Origin: Desulfobacteraceae bacterium 4572_89
GTDB taxonomy: Bacteria > Desulfobacterota > Desulfobacteria > Desulfobacterales > Desulfobacteraceae
DNA length: 25,555 nucleotides
Direction: 5' to 3'
Assembly (NCBI GenBank): GCA_002085465.1
Contig: NBML01000005.1
Coordinates: forward strand, 1-25,555
Shown here one piece after another: positions 16,630-24,077 of the stretch. Every line of letters begins with the position of its first letter. The first letter of the stretch is position 1. Position numbers and translations under genes: made by a program. The notes beneath the pieces are model-generated. The model was not told where the DNA came from, did not search any database, and was given only the letters and a program-made list of their open reading frames with translations.

Positions 16630-17358
16630 TCAAGTTTCTAAACGAACCGGTACAGACCTTCGCACCTGGATGATACCAGGATTAATACCAGGATCGATAA
16701 ACGTATCCCGTGTCACAATTTCCACTCCGTTTTTTACCGCATTTTTCAATTTTTGTGCATAGTCTTTATCAATCATGGCAGCAGGGGTAAATACCCGGGC
16801 ATCCATTCGCTGGATCAAATAAAATATCACTGCCCTGTGGCCTTCTTTCCTGAGACGGACCAGTTCATCCAGATGCTTTTGTCCCCTGGTGGTCACAGCA
16901 TCAGGAAACATGGCTACTCCATCCTCCACCAGGGTGCAGTTTTTGATTTCCACATAACATGTTTTTTGAACCTCGTTTTCCAGTAGCAGATCAAGTCGTG
17001 TGTGTTCACTGGTTTTGACTTCAGCCCTTATCTTTGTAAATTCTGTAAATTCAGATATCTGATTGTTTTCAATGGCGGCTTTTATAAGTTTATTTGGCAC
17101 CTGGGTGTTGATACCGATCATGGAATCCTTTGTCTGGAGTAATTCCCAGGTGTATTTTAATTTCCGTTTGGGATTGTCACTGGTGGAGATCCATACAGGA
17201 GACCCAGGCATGGCGCATCCTTTCATGGAACCGGAATTGGGGCAGTGGGCAGTTATTATTTCCTTGTTTTCCAGTTCAATATCTGCCAGAAATCTTTTGT
17301 AGCGCTTGACCAGTTTTCCCGTTATCAATTGCGGCAGTTCATATCCTGAGTAGGTCAA
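16630..17358 (-). CDS. sfsA: SfsA family protein
   Basis: A 242-residue member of the SfsA family, named for sugar fermentation stimulation in E. coli. Its fold resembles DNA-binding and restriction-endonuclease-like domains. Recognised stretches are CPNSGSMKGCAMPGSPVW, LDLLLEN, YVEIKNCTLVEDG, FPDAVTTRGQKHL and FYLIQRMDARVFTPA. The E-x-K within VEIKN together with LDLLL fits a nuclease-like active site. The start is TTG, chosen because AAGGAG precedes it by six bases and the frame has no upstream ATG; the overlapping ATG is in another frame and meets a stop after one codon. The molecular role is not established. It lies between nifU and the TIGR02757-type gene, all on the minus strand but with long gaps. 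Confidence 0.93.
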   Translation of the reverse strand: MTYSGYELPQLITGKLVKRYKRFLADIELENKEIITAHCPNSGSMKGCAMPGSPVWISTSDNPKRKLKYTWELLQTKDSMIGINTQVPNKLIKAAIENNQISEFTEFTKIRAEVKTSEHTRLDLLLENEVQKTCYVEIKNCTLVEDGVAMFPDAVTTRGQKHLDELVRLRKEGHRAVIFYLIQRMDARVFTPAAMIDKDYAQKLKNAVKNGVEIVTRDTFIDPGINPGIIQVRRSVPVRLET

Positions 17359-17475
17359 AGCATTCTCCTTTTATCGGGCCCCAATTTATATTTGTCAAAT
17401 TTATTTGGTGCCAAGTTTGTGTCAGTTTACTGGTATGGATTATAAGACATAAATTATAAGCTTGGGATGATAAGA

Positions 17476-18288
17476 TTAAGATGATGTGTCATGGATAAAG
17501 GCGTTGAGATCATCCATCTCCATATTTCGCCGGATTCCGAACCTGGTCAAAGAAAAATCATATTTTACCGGGTCCTGTTTCAAAATTTTACTGAATCCCT
17601 TTGTAATTTCAAGGGCAGTAATTTTATCAGGACTCTTTCGTTTGGTGAATTCCAATATTTTTCCCACTGAATACATATGTGTATCAAGGGGTACAATCAA
17701 TTGTCCGGGTGAGACAGAATCCCACCCACCCGGGTCCACTGCATCCTTCCGTACCATCCATCGTAAAAATAGATGGCTACGCTTGCAGGCACTGGTCTTT
17801 TGTGGATCTGCCAGCAAATGTCCGATAACCCCGGCCCTGGTAATTTTCCGGTACAAAAGGCCTAGGCCGGACAGTGTTGTCTTATCTTCATTCCCAATGC
17901 CGGTGCGAAAACAATTTTCAAGTGATCCGTATTCAAGTATAACTCCCTTTATCCCCTTTAACAGACAGGATAGATGATGGTCTTTTGCAAATCGATATTT
18001 GAATCCCGTAAAGTGTTTATCAATGTCTTTTTCCCGGCCTCCTGTTATGTATTCATAGGGAGATTTGCCCATTTTTTTCAGAACCAGGCCCAGGGTTTTC
18101 ATGATCATCTCCACCCGGCCATAGGCAAGGCAGGCTGCCACAAGACCTGCAATTTCCCGGTCCCGGATATCAGGGTAATCATATAAAAAGAGCAGGGGAT
18201 CTGGATTCACATATTTTTGTTTATTGTATTTTAAGTATATTGAATCCAGTTTTTCCCCAAGAGCTGTCAATTTTGTGTTTTCCTGCAA
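17476..18288 (-). CDS. TIGR02757 family protein (DUF2400)
   Basis: A 270-residue soluble protein of a conserved family without assigned function. Family features that I recognise are YVNPDPLLFLYDYPDIRDRE, AACLAYGRVEMIMKTL, FLRWMVRKDAVDPGGWD and LIVPLDTHMYSVGK. The family looks helical and has been compared with helix-hairpin-helix DNA glycosylases, but the usual catalytic Lys/Asp pair is not obvious here. The start is TTG, with AAGGAG six bases upstream. It is transcribed leftward, 93 bases after the rhodanese-MBL gene and 117 bases before sfsA. Its role is unknown. Confidence 0.85.
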   Translation of the reverse strand: MQENTKLTALGEKLDSIYLKYNKQKYVNPDPLLFLYDYPDIRDREIAGLVAACLAYGRVEMIMKTLGLVLKKMGKSPYEYITGGREKDIDKHFTGFKYRFAKDHHLSCLLKGIKGVILEYGSLENCFRTGIGNEDKTTLSGLGLLYRKITRAGVIGHLLADPQKTSACKRSHLFLRWMVRKDAVDPGGWDSVSPGQLIVPLDTHMYSVGKILEFTKRKSPDKITALEITKGFSKILKQDPVKYDFSLTRFGIRRNMEMDDLNAFIHDTSS

Positions 18289-18381
18289 ATGTAGCTCCTT
18301 TTTATAAATGTGCGCTTTGGCTCAACGAAGAAGACAAGTGAAAGACAAGCAAGATTGGGGAATTATTTGTTGCCAAGTCCC

Positions 18382-19521
18382 TTAAACACTGGCTGCGCAT
18401 TCATTCTTGCCAACATCCATAATCCTCTGTTCTTCTTCAGAAGGTTCAATAAGACCGGCATTGACCTTTCTTATTTCAGCATAAACATCGGGTTGTTTTC
18501 TCATATTGGCTTTGATGAAATCTTTGAATTCATTGACATCATTGCAATTATAGATTGCGCTGTTGTTTTTGACTATCTTTTCAAAGGATTGGATAAATTT
18601 GCCTTCCTGATTCATTTCCGACCAGTTAAGATAATGCCCGGGCAATACCTCAACACCAGGATCTATTTTTAACAGGACATTCCTTATAGTATCAAAGAGA
18701 AACCCAGACCACTCATCTACTTTGCCTCCCAGATCCGGCCTGCCAATGGACTCAATAAACACAGCATCTCCGGAAATAAGGAATTTATCGTCAATTAAAT
18801 AGGATGTACTTCCCGGGGTGTGTCCCGGGGTATGGATTGCTTTTACTAAAACACCATTATCTGAACAATTGATATTATCTCCGTCCTGGACATTTACATA
18901 ACCAAAAACAGCCGTTGAAAAATCGTTTTCATGGGCGATAATCTTGGCCTGAACTGCTTTGGCTATCCCCCTGTTGCCGGAAATATAATCGGCCTGAAGA
19001 TGTGTCTCAAAAACTTTTGTTAGGTGAATGTTATTTTTTTTTGCAAAATCAAGATAAAATTCAGACGTTCTGGCAGGATCGAAAACAAATAATTCCTGGC
19101 CGCAAATCAGCCCGTAACTTAAGGAAGCCTTCCCCGGCCGGACAAATTGATACAAAGTATAACTGTCATTTTTTTCAATGAGAACAGGTTTGAGCAGATC
19201 CGCCCAGGTACCAATTCCCCCCACAAGATAACCCACATCCTCAAATCCTGCATTCAGGAGGATATCAGCAACATACTTGGCTGATCCCTCCTTGGCGCAG
19301 ACTATTCTTATCTTTTCAGCTGGGGGCACCTTTTTTATGCTTTCTTCCTCAAATTCCATAAATTCAAAATATGGAAGGTTCAAGGTTTCTTTTAGATAAG
19401 GTCCTTCCACTTTGAATTTTGAAAAATCCTCATTGTTACGAACATCAAGCAGGAGAAAATCTGCTGAATCCGTATAAATAGCCCCATAAAGGTCTTCTGC
19501 TGTATAAGAATATGCTTCCAT
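18382..19521 (-). CDS. rhodanese / metallo-beta-lactamase fusion, persulfide-dioxygenase-like
   Basis: A 379-residue fusion. Residues 1-115 are a rhodanese domain with the persulfide cysteine Cys75 (IVCAKEGSAKYV). Residues 120-340 are an MBL domain of the ETHE1/persulfide dioxygenase kind, and about 40 residues follow. The MBL signature HxHxDH is changed to THLQADYISG: His174 and Asp178 remain, while the second and third histidines are Gln176 and Tyr179. His234 (TPGHTPGS), Asp252 (ISGDAVF) and His296 (LPGHY) are present. ETHE1 uses only the equivalents of His174, His234 and Asp252 for its single iron, so that site appears intact. The likely substrate is a low-molecular-weight persulfide, with the rhodanese passing sulfur. 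It is cytoplasmic, follows the flavodoxin gene after 73 bases, and has AGAGG before the ATG. Confidence 0.86.
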   Translation of the reverse strand: MEAYSYTAEDLYGAIYTDSADFLLLDVRNNEDFSKFKVEGPYLKETLNLPYFEFMEFEEESIKKVPPAEKIRIVCAKEGSAKYVADILLNAGFEDVGYLVGGIGTWADLLKPVLIEKNDSYTLYQFVRPGKASLSYGLICGQELFVFDPARTSEFYLDFAKKNNIHLTKVFETHLQADYISGNRGIAKAVQAKIIAHENDFSTAVFGYVNVQDGDNINCSDNGVLVKAIHTPGHTPGSTSYLIDDKFLISGDAVFIESIGRPDLGGKVDEWSGFLFDTIRNVLLKIDPGVEVLPGHYLNWSEMNQEGKFIQSFEKIVKNNSAIYNCNDVNEFKDFIKANMRKQPDVYAEIRKVNAGLIEPSEEEQRIMDVGKNECAASV

Positions 19522-19540
19522 TTTTTTTACCTCTGTATTT

Positions 19541-19558
19541 CCATGGGCTATACCATGG
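19541..19558. repeat. short CCATGG-N6-CCATGG dyad in the leader of the rhodanese-MBL gene
   Basis: CCATGG (19541-19546) and CCATGG (19553-19558) can form a six-base stem with loop GCTATA. It lies in the 73-base gap between flavodoxin and the fusion gene, 20 bases before the start codon. It has no T run, so it is not a typical terminator. Confidence 0.35.
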
Positions 19559-19594
19559 CTTTGGATACCTACTGAAAATTATATCTGTTTGTCG

Positions 19595-20035
19595 TTAGAG
19601 TTTTTCACATAAACCCCTTCCGTATTGATGGCAGGCCTTCATTCCATCATCTGTTTCCATAACTGCTTCGGTTAGATTTAAAGGCCCAAGGTCCAGCGCA
19701 TCCATTTTAAATACGTATTGCATGGTTTCATAAATCATGGGAGCAGCTTCTCCACTATGGGTATGGGATCCAAAGGCCCCTCCCAGTTTTCCAGATAAAT
19801 CAGCTTTTTCTGCTACAAAAAGAAATTGTTTCATTCCACCGGTCATATCTTTATGGTAGGTGGGGCATCCAAAAATATATCCATCAAAGCCGGATAGATC
19901 CTCTTCTTTTTTCAGGGATGAAACTTTTGCAACTTCTGCTTCATTTCCAGACATCCTGACACCTTCTGCCAGATAGTTAGCCATTTTTTCTGTGGTTCCT
20001 GTTCTGCTTGTGTATGCTATCAATACTTTTTTCAT
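19595..20035 (-). CDS. flavodoxin
   Basis: A 146-residue FMN electron carrier. The phosphate-binding loop is YTSRTGTTEKMA (about 9-20), the second FMN loop is GCPTYHKDM (Tyr in the stacking region), and the third is GSHTHSGEA. Unlike classical flavodoxins it is less acidic around the cofactor and more like short-chain WrbA- or FldA-like proteins of anaerobes. It has AAGGAAAG before the ATG. It probably heads a unit with the rhodanese-MBL gene downstream. Its partner enzyme is unknown. Confidence 0.88.
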   Translation of the reverse strand: MKKVLIAYTSRTGTTEKMANYLAEGVRMSGNEAEVAKVSSLKKEEDLSGFDGYIFGCPTYHKDMTGGMKQFLFVAEKADLSGKLGGAFGSHTHSGEAAPMIYETMQYVFKMDALDLGPLNLTEAVMETDDGMKACHQYGRGLCEKL

Positions 20036-20074
20036 TTTTTCTCTCTTTCCTTAGGTTAAAAGTTGATTGTCAAT

Positions 20075-20100
20075 GGATCTTAAAACTGGATCTCAAAACT
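20075..20100. repeat. 13-bp tandem duplication upstream of flavodoxin
   Basis: GGATCTTAAAACT (20075-20087) is followed directly by GGATCTCAAAACT (20088-20100), with one mismatch. It lies about 40-65 bases before the flavodoxin start, in the 240-base gap shared with proC. Confidence 0.6.
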
Positions 20101-20173
20101 ACTTGCATTTAAGAAATACTCTAAGCATAAATTGGGCCAAGATGCTTTTATTTTATTTGTTCCATTAATTGAC

Positions 20174-20203
20174 TTGACATGATTTTATCCAGGGCCATAA
20201 TAT
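20174..20203 (+). promoter_or_regulatory. candidate sigma-70 promoter for proC
   Basis: A perfect TTGACA (20174-20179), an 18-base spacer and TAATAT (20198-20203) lie about 75 bases before the proC start. The rest of the 240-base gap holds two short tandem duplications. Confidence 0.45.
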
Positions 20204-20227
20204 AAACTCTTTATTTTAACCAATCCA

Positions 20228-20256
20228 ATTTTAATCAAACCGATTTTAATCAAACC
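20228..20256. repeat. 14-bp direct repeat just before the proC ribosome site
   Basis: ATTTTAATCAAACC occurs at 20228-20241 and again at 20243-20256, with a period of 15. The second copy ends three bases before GGAAGGAG, so it lies in the proC leader. Confidence 0.6.
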
Positions 20257-20275
20257 AGGAAGGAGTTTACAAAAT

Positions 20276-21133
20276 ATGCTGCAGGAAAAAAAAATAGGAT
20301 TCATTGGCAGCGGCAACATGGGGGAAGCGCTGATAAGCGGCTTGGTCCTTTCCAAGGCAGCAAAACCTGAAAATATTATCTGTTCTGATATTTCAATGGA
20401 TACCTTAGAAGAAATTCAAACAAAATACAAGGTTGCAATCACCACGGATAATGTTGAAGTTGCTGAAAAATCTCAAATTATTGTTTATGCAACTAAACCC
20501 CAGATCCTTGGAGCTGTTTTAAATGAAACAGCTCCAGCCCTGGATAAATCAAAACTGATAATTTCCATTGCAGCAGGAGTTCCCCTGGCAGCCATTGCAG
20601 CCGGCCTTGGCAAGGAACTTCGCCTGATAAGGTCCATGCCCAATATCTGTGCCTTTGTCAAAGAGAGTGCCACTGCCATTGCTGCGGGTGAGTTTGTCAA
20701 TAAAGGGGATGTTGAACTGGCCCGTGCCATTTTTGATTCTGTTGGTAAAACTGTTTTTATCCAGGAAAATATTTTAATGGATGCCTTTACAGGATTGAGT
20801 GGCAGCGGGCCTGCCTATATTTTTACTGTTGTGGATGCCATGGCCGACGCAGGTGTGAAAATGGGGCTTTCCAGAAAAGACTCCTTGTTTTTATCCACCC
20901 AGACCGTTCTGGGCGCGGCTCGATTGCTTCTGGAGTCAAAGGAACATCCGGGACAACTCAAGGACAGGGTGGCCTCTCCCGGGGGAACAGCCATTGCCGG
21001 TATCCATACCCTGGAGCAGGGGGGATTGAGAACTACCATGATCAATGCAGTTGAATCCGCTACTAAACGATCAAAAGAGCTGGGTGATATGATGGTTAAG
21101 GATTTTATTGAAAATCACAAAAACGGCAAATAA
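20276..21133 (+). CDS. proC: pyrroline-5-carboxylate reductase
   Basis: A 285-residue NAD(P)-dependent enzyme that carries out the last step of proline synthesis. The Rossmann motif is GFIGSGNMGEALI at the N-terminus. RSMPNICAFVKESATAI, then SGSGPAYIFTVVDAMADAG and SPGGTAIAGIHTLEQGG are the family signatures at the dimer interface and active site. It is slightly longer than the E. coli enzyme (269 residues), mainly at the C-terminus. The start has GGAAGGAG upstream. The gene is monocistronic, with no proA or proB nearby. Confidence 0.96.
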   Translation: MLQEKKIGFIGSGNMGEALISGLVLSKAAKPENIICSDISMDTLEEIQTKYKVAITTDNVEVAEKSQIIVYATKPQILGAVLNETAPALDKSKLIISIAAGVPLAAIAAGLGKELRLIRSMPNICAFVKESATAIAAGEFVNKGDVELARAIFDSVGKTVFIQENILMDAFTGLSGSGPAYIFTVVDAMADAGVKMGLSRKDSLFLSTQTVLGAARLLLESKEHPGQLKDRVASPGGTAIAGIHTLEQGGLRTTMINAVESATKRSKELGDMMVKDFIENHKNGK

Positions 21134-21137
21134 TTAA

Positions 21138-21164
21138 GACCGGCAATTAATTGGACCGGCAATT
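21138..21164. repeat. 16-bp-period tandem repeat after proC
   Basis: GACCGGCAATT occurs at 21138-21148 and 21154-21164. Between and around the copies are AATTAATT stretches. It begins five bases after the proC stop. Its function is unknown. Confidence 0.55.
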
Positions 21165-21189
21165 GACCCGCTGGATAAAAATAGACCAG

Positions 21190-21233
21190 AAAAAACACCA
21201 AGGCCGGGATTTGGCGAAAATCCAGGCCCTGGT
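21190..21233 (-). terminator. terminator of the leftward rubredoxin operon
   Basis: A 16-base stem with two mismatches (21197-21212 with 21218-21233) and loop GGCGA is followed on the minus strand by G, T and then six T residues at 21195-21190. It lies about 40 bases after the stop at 21272. The plus strand has no T run, so it is mainly a minus-strand terminator, although the hairpin may also act on proC readthrough. Confidence 0.8.
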
Positions 21234-21271
21234 ATCTGGCATAAGGAACTCCTGGGAGCCTTTATATGAAG

Positions 21272-21625
21272 TTACACTTCAAGTTCTTTTTTTAGCCAGT
21301 CCCTGACTTTTCCTTCAACTGCATAGACCCCTTTGTATTTACCGATTCCCTCCATGAATTCATCCTCAAGATTCCGGGGAAGTTTAAAATTGCCCAACTC
21401 TTCTGAATCAAATCCCTTTCTCCGGACCAGAGTGAGGATGGGCTGCTTTTTCCAGGTATTGATCACAAAGTATACGGTTTCATTGTCATTGTCCCTGGAA
21501 TTATAATATGACTGGGACCTGAGGGGACCCCATTCAAGGTGAAGTGCAATGGCTTCCTCAGGTGTCATTTCCCAATCAACGGCATTTACAAGATTATAAT
21601 CGGTCTTTATATCATGAAGATTCAT
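21272..21625 (-). CDS. small acidic protein (resembles the DVU0772 family)
   Basis: A 117-residue soluble protein without known function. It contains DYNLVNAVDWEMTPEEAIAL and HLEWGPLRSQSYYNSRDNDN, followed by a probable beta-hairpin (ETVYFVINTWKKQPILTLVRR) and a helical C-terminus. From memory it is like a conserved family of sulfate reducers named after Desulfovibrio DVU0772. The frame is open eight codons further, but the Met used here has AAAGGAGG four bases before it, inside that extension. It is the last gene of a three-gene unit with two rubredoxin-type proteins and is followed by a terminator, so a role with redox carriers is possible but unproven. Confidence 0.75.
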   Translation of the reverse strand: MNLHDIKTDYNLVNAVDWEMTPEEAIALHLEWGPLRSQSYYNSRDNDNETVYFVINTWKKQPILTLVRRKGFDSEELGNFKLPRNLEDEFMEGIGKYKGVYAVEGKVRDWLKKELEV

Positions 21626-21678
21626 ATCTCCTCCTTTGTATGGTTTCATATACCAAAGAATTAAAGCAATTTGTGTGC

Positions 21679-21858
21679 CTAGCCCAGTGATTTAAAGGCT
21701 TTGACGCTGGCACCGCAAACCGGGCATTTCCAATCTTCAGGCAAGTTTTCAAAACAGGTCCCTTTTTTGATTTTACCTTTTCTGTCTCCACGGTCAGGGT
21801 CATAAATATAACCGCAATTTGTTGTTTGACACTGGTACATATCCTTTGGTTCTGACAT
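21679..21858 (-). CDS. rubredoxin of the CX4C type
   Basis: A 59-residue rubredoxin, too short for many gene finders. The iron ligands are Cys10 and Cys15 ([14 protein letters not shown]) and Cys45 and Cys48 (DWKCPVCGA). The first pair is separated by four residues, not two, as in the unusual second rubredoxin described from Desulfovibrio desulfuricans. Cys35 is an additional cysteine. Normal rubredoxin features [14 protein letters not shown] and a terminal KAFKSLG are present. AAGGAGG precedes the ATG. It lies between a rubredoxin-like gene upstream (15 bases) and the acidic protein downstream. It probably carries electrons to oxygen- or peroxide-reducing enzymes such as the reverse rubrerythrin. 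Confidence 0.92.
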   Translation of the reverse strand: MSEPKDMYQCQTTNCGYIYDPDRGDRKGKIKKGTCFENLPEDWKCPVCGASVKAFKSLG

Positions 21859-21873
21859 GGTTTCCTCCTTATT

Positions 21874-22038
21874 TTATTTATTGCCGGTTATCCTTGGGTC
21901 GTTGGGAGTGCTGGCACAATCCGGAGTGTAGCAGGAGTTGTCCACAAACGAGCACTCTTTTTTGCAGGATGGACACTTTTCCGGCGGGGTGTCTGCTTCC
22001 AGGTTATATCCGCATTTATCACATATCCAGCTGGTCAT
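21874..22038 (-). CDS. rubredoxin-like metal-knuckle protein
   Basis: A 54-residue protein with Cys6 and Cys9 (WICDKCGYNLEAD) and Cys22 and Cys25 (EKCPSCKKEC), the short rubredoxin-like fold also seen at the front of reverse rubrerythrin. Cys29, Cys36 and Cys41 (SCYTPDC) add a second cysteine group. Proteins with this WxCxxCGYxxEAxxPPExCPSC layout often accompany rubredoxin in sulfate reducers. The start has AAGGAG eight bases upstream. It is the first gene of the leftward operon; 150 bases separate it from the divergent PilZ gene. Confidence 0.88.
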   Translation of the reverse strand: MTSWICDKCGYNLEADTPPEKCPSCKKECSFVDNSCYTPDCASTPNDPRITGNK

Positions 22039-22081
22039 AATCTATCTCCTTGTTTTTTTGGGGAATTTACCAGTTACAATG

Positions 22082-22098
22082 ATACTAAATATACTAAA
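22082..22098. repeat. direct repeat in the rubredoxin/PilZ divergent region
   Basis: ATACTAAA occurs at 22082-22089 and 22091-22098, one base apart, in an AT-rich stretch 44-60 bases upstream of the leftward rubredoxin operon. It could be an operator; no known box (Fur, PerR) is matched. Confidence 0.35.
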
Positions 22099-22189
22099 CA
22101 ATATAAAAAATAATACAAAAAACATGCCAGGATTTTTTACTATTTTCCATTTATTGACTTTTATGGTATTTTCTGAAAAAGGAGTATTA

Positions 22190-22531
22190 ATGAAAAATGA
22201 TTCTGAAGATAGAGAAAAAATGAACTTACGGATTGAAGCAAGAACAGAGGGTCAGCCAAATTCCAGTGTTGAATTCAATCCTGGAAACAGTATTATGGCC
22301 TACCAATTCAAGATCAGGGATTTTTCTTCAAAAGGACTCTGTATCATGGTCCGAAAAGATTCCAAAGTACTTCAGTACATCAAAACAGGGGACATTCTGG
22401 ATATGAAATATTATCCGGCTGATGCAATGGCCAAACCAGTGAAGCATCAAACCCAGATAAAACATATCTCAGATCCTGAGCCTGGTAAACATCAGGGCCA
22501 TGTTCTGGTCGGACTTTTAATGCTTGAATAA
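22190..22531 (+). CDS. PilZ domain protein
   Basis: A 113-residue single-domain protein. The c-di-GMP motifs are R-x3-R at Arg14-Arg18 (LRIEARTE) and D-x-S-x2-G at Asp44-Gly49 (IRDFSSKG). A beta-rich remainder follows, including the phrase GDILDMKYYP. It should bind c-di-GMP and act as an effector on motility, adhesion or another target that is not visible here. A longer open frame exists, but AAAAAGGAG precedes the chosen ATG by six bases. It is monocistronic and its stop is nine bases from that of the convergent mttB-like gene. Confidence 0.85.
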   Translation: MKNDSEDREKMNLRIEARTEGQPNSSVEFNPGNSIMAYQFKIRDFSSKGLCIMVRKDSKVLQYIKTGDILDMKYYPADAMAKPVKHQTQIKHISDPEPGKHQGHVLVGLLMLE

Positions 22532-22540
22532 AATTTTCCT

Positions 22541-23998
22541 TTATCCGGTTGGAAGTAGAATATTAAATTTTTTACGGATGGCTGCATCAATGTCTTCCGG
22601 AATATATGATTTTTCATTGGCCAACAGTTTTTTTGCCATGGCACGGGCCCGCTGCCGGGTATCCTGGGAGCCTTGTGCCTCCCATTTTTCCCGGGCTTTT
22701 CTGTCCGTGACTCCGTTGCCCATATAATATTCTTTCCGCATATGGGACATGGTGTGAGGAGAGACCATGAAATTGCCGCCAGGCCCCACGGAATTAATCA
22801 CCTCCAGGGCCAGGTGCTCTTCATCCACCTCAATTCCCTTAAGCACTTTGCAGCAATTTCCAATGATTTCATCATCAATGACAAATTGTTCATGAGCCAG
22901 GGTGAGCATGGATTCCAGCATGCCTGCCGCGTGGTGGATATAATTGGATCCGCCCATGGATGCAAGAACAGATGTAAAAGCTTTTTCATATCCTGCCTGG
23001 GCATCGGGTTCCTTGGAGTCGGAAAGACCGGCTGAATTATAATTGGGGACCTTAATGTGATGGGCCAGTTGGTGAATGGCTGCATTCATCATTCCGCATT
23101 CCACAGCCCCGCCGGAATATCCCATGGTTTTCAGATTTGCCATTCCTGGAATCCCTCCATAAAGCAGAGGTGCCCCTGGATTTGTCAACTGGCAGATGGT
23201 GATTCCTGCCAGTTGCTCGGCATGGAGCTGGGCCAGGGTGCCTGCCATGGTCAAGGGAGATGTGGAACCAGCCATGGGGGCGGAGGACAATGCAACCGGG
23301 ATAAAATTACGGATGGCTTCCTGCATGATCCGGGTGGACTGGGTACAAAGTTTCAGGGGACTGATGGCAAAACAGGCTGTGATGGATATGATGGGTCTTT
23401 GTTTGAGTTTTTCCTTTCCTCCCAGGATCATGGATGCCATTTCCATTACCCTGTGCAGTCCTTCCTCATCATTGACCCCGGACATCACATGTTTGCCCGA
23501 TGCGGCCAGGCAGGCATAAAACATATTGATATCATAATCTTTCTCATCAATATCCGTTGGGATACAGGGCCGAACTAGAAAATGAATATTGGAAAGCTGG
23601 TCCACCAGACGGGAAACCTTGTATAAATCATCCAGGATGGTGGATCGTATTTTATCGGTATCTGGATCCAGGATCTTGATGGCAGCTCCCCCTGTTCCAA
23701 GATGGACACGGTTTTCCGTTAAATTCATATCGTTTTCAGGGTTCTGACCACAGAGAATTACTTTTTCAGGGGCTTTGGCTGCCTGGTCCATGATCAGTTT
23801 TTTGGGGAACCTTATTCGATGCTGATCCTTATCAATAAAAGCTCCGTTTCTTTGCAGCAGTTCTATGGTATCATCCAGTCCGTCTTCATAGGTAAACCCG
23901 GTATGCTCCAGAATAGACAGGGATGCTTTATGGATGATTTTAATCTGTTCCAATGACAGAGGACGATATTGTCCTCCCTGTAATCCCATTAGATTCAT
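22541..23998 (-). CDS. MttB-family corrinoid methyltransferase without pyrrolysine
   Basis: A 485-residue protein of the trimethylamine methyltransferase superfamily, which moves a methyl group from a quaternary or tertiary amine to a corrinoid protein. GTGGAAIKILD, VMSGVN, GSTSPLTMAGTLAQLHAEQL, GYSGGAVECGMMNAA and SDSKEPDAQAGYEKAF are family stretches. In archaeal MttB a UAG-encoded pyrrolysine lies in the last region, near residue 334. Here the frame is uninterrupted and residue 334 is Gln, so it belongs to the non-pyrrolysine members, which include glycine betaine, proline betaine and carnitine methyltransferases. No corrinoid protein gene is adjacent. It is divergent from an RpiR-type regulator. 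Confidence 0.9.
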   Translation of the reverse strand: MNLMGLQGGQYRPLSLEQIKIIHKASLSILEHTGFTYEDGLDDTIELLQRNGAFIDKDQHRIRFPKKLIMDQAAKAPEKVILCGQNPENDMNLTENRVHLGTGGAAIKILDPDTDKIRSTILDDLYKVSRLVDQLSNIHFLVRPCIPTDIDEKDYDINMFYACLAASGKHVMSGVNDEEGLHRVMEMASMILGGKEKLKQRPIISITACFAISPLKLCTQSTRIMQEAIRNFIPVALSSAPMAGSTSPLTMAGTLAQLHAEQLAGITICQLTNPGAPLLYGGIPGMANLKTMGYSGGAVECGMMNAAIHQLAHHIKVPNYNSAGLSDSKEPDAQAGYEKAFTSVLASMGGSNYIHHAAGMLESMLTLAHEQFVIDDEIIGNCCKVLKGIEVDEEHLALEVINSVGPGGNFMVSPHTMSHMRKEYYMGNGVTDRKAREKWEAQGSQDTRQRARAMAKKLLANEKSYIPEDIDAAIRKKFNILLPTG

Positions 23999-24077
23999 TA
24001 CGATCTCCTTGTGGCTTTTATTATTTTTCTTTAAATAGTTTCCGTCTTAATGTCATGGAGGTAATTCTATGTCAAGC

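Noticed and set aside
19541..19558. Terminator between flavodoxin and the rhodanese-MBL gene
   Set aside because: The CCATGG hairpin has a short stem and no following T run, so it is listed only as a dyad.
21612..21803. 63-residue minus-strand frame over the rubredoxin region
   Set aside because: It is in the wrong frame. The correct frame from 21858 encodes a rubredoxin with all four iron cysteines and a good ribosome site.
22052..22120. PerR or Fur box upstream of the rubredoxin operon
   Set aside because: The ATACTAAA direct repeats do not match the inverted TTATAAT or GATAATGAT-type boxes.
22541..23998. Possible pyrrolysine (in-frame TAG) in the MttB-like gene
   Set aside because: The frame is open over its full 485 codons, and the expected position holds Gln, so no UAG readthrough is needed.
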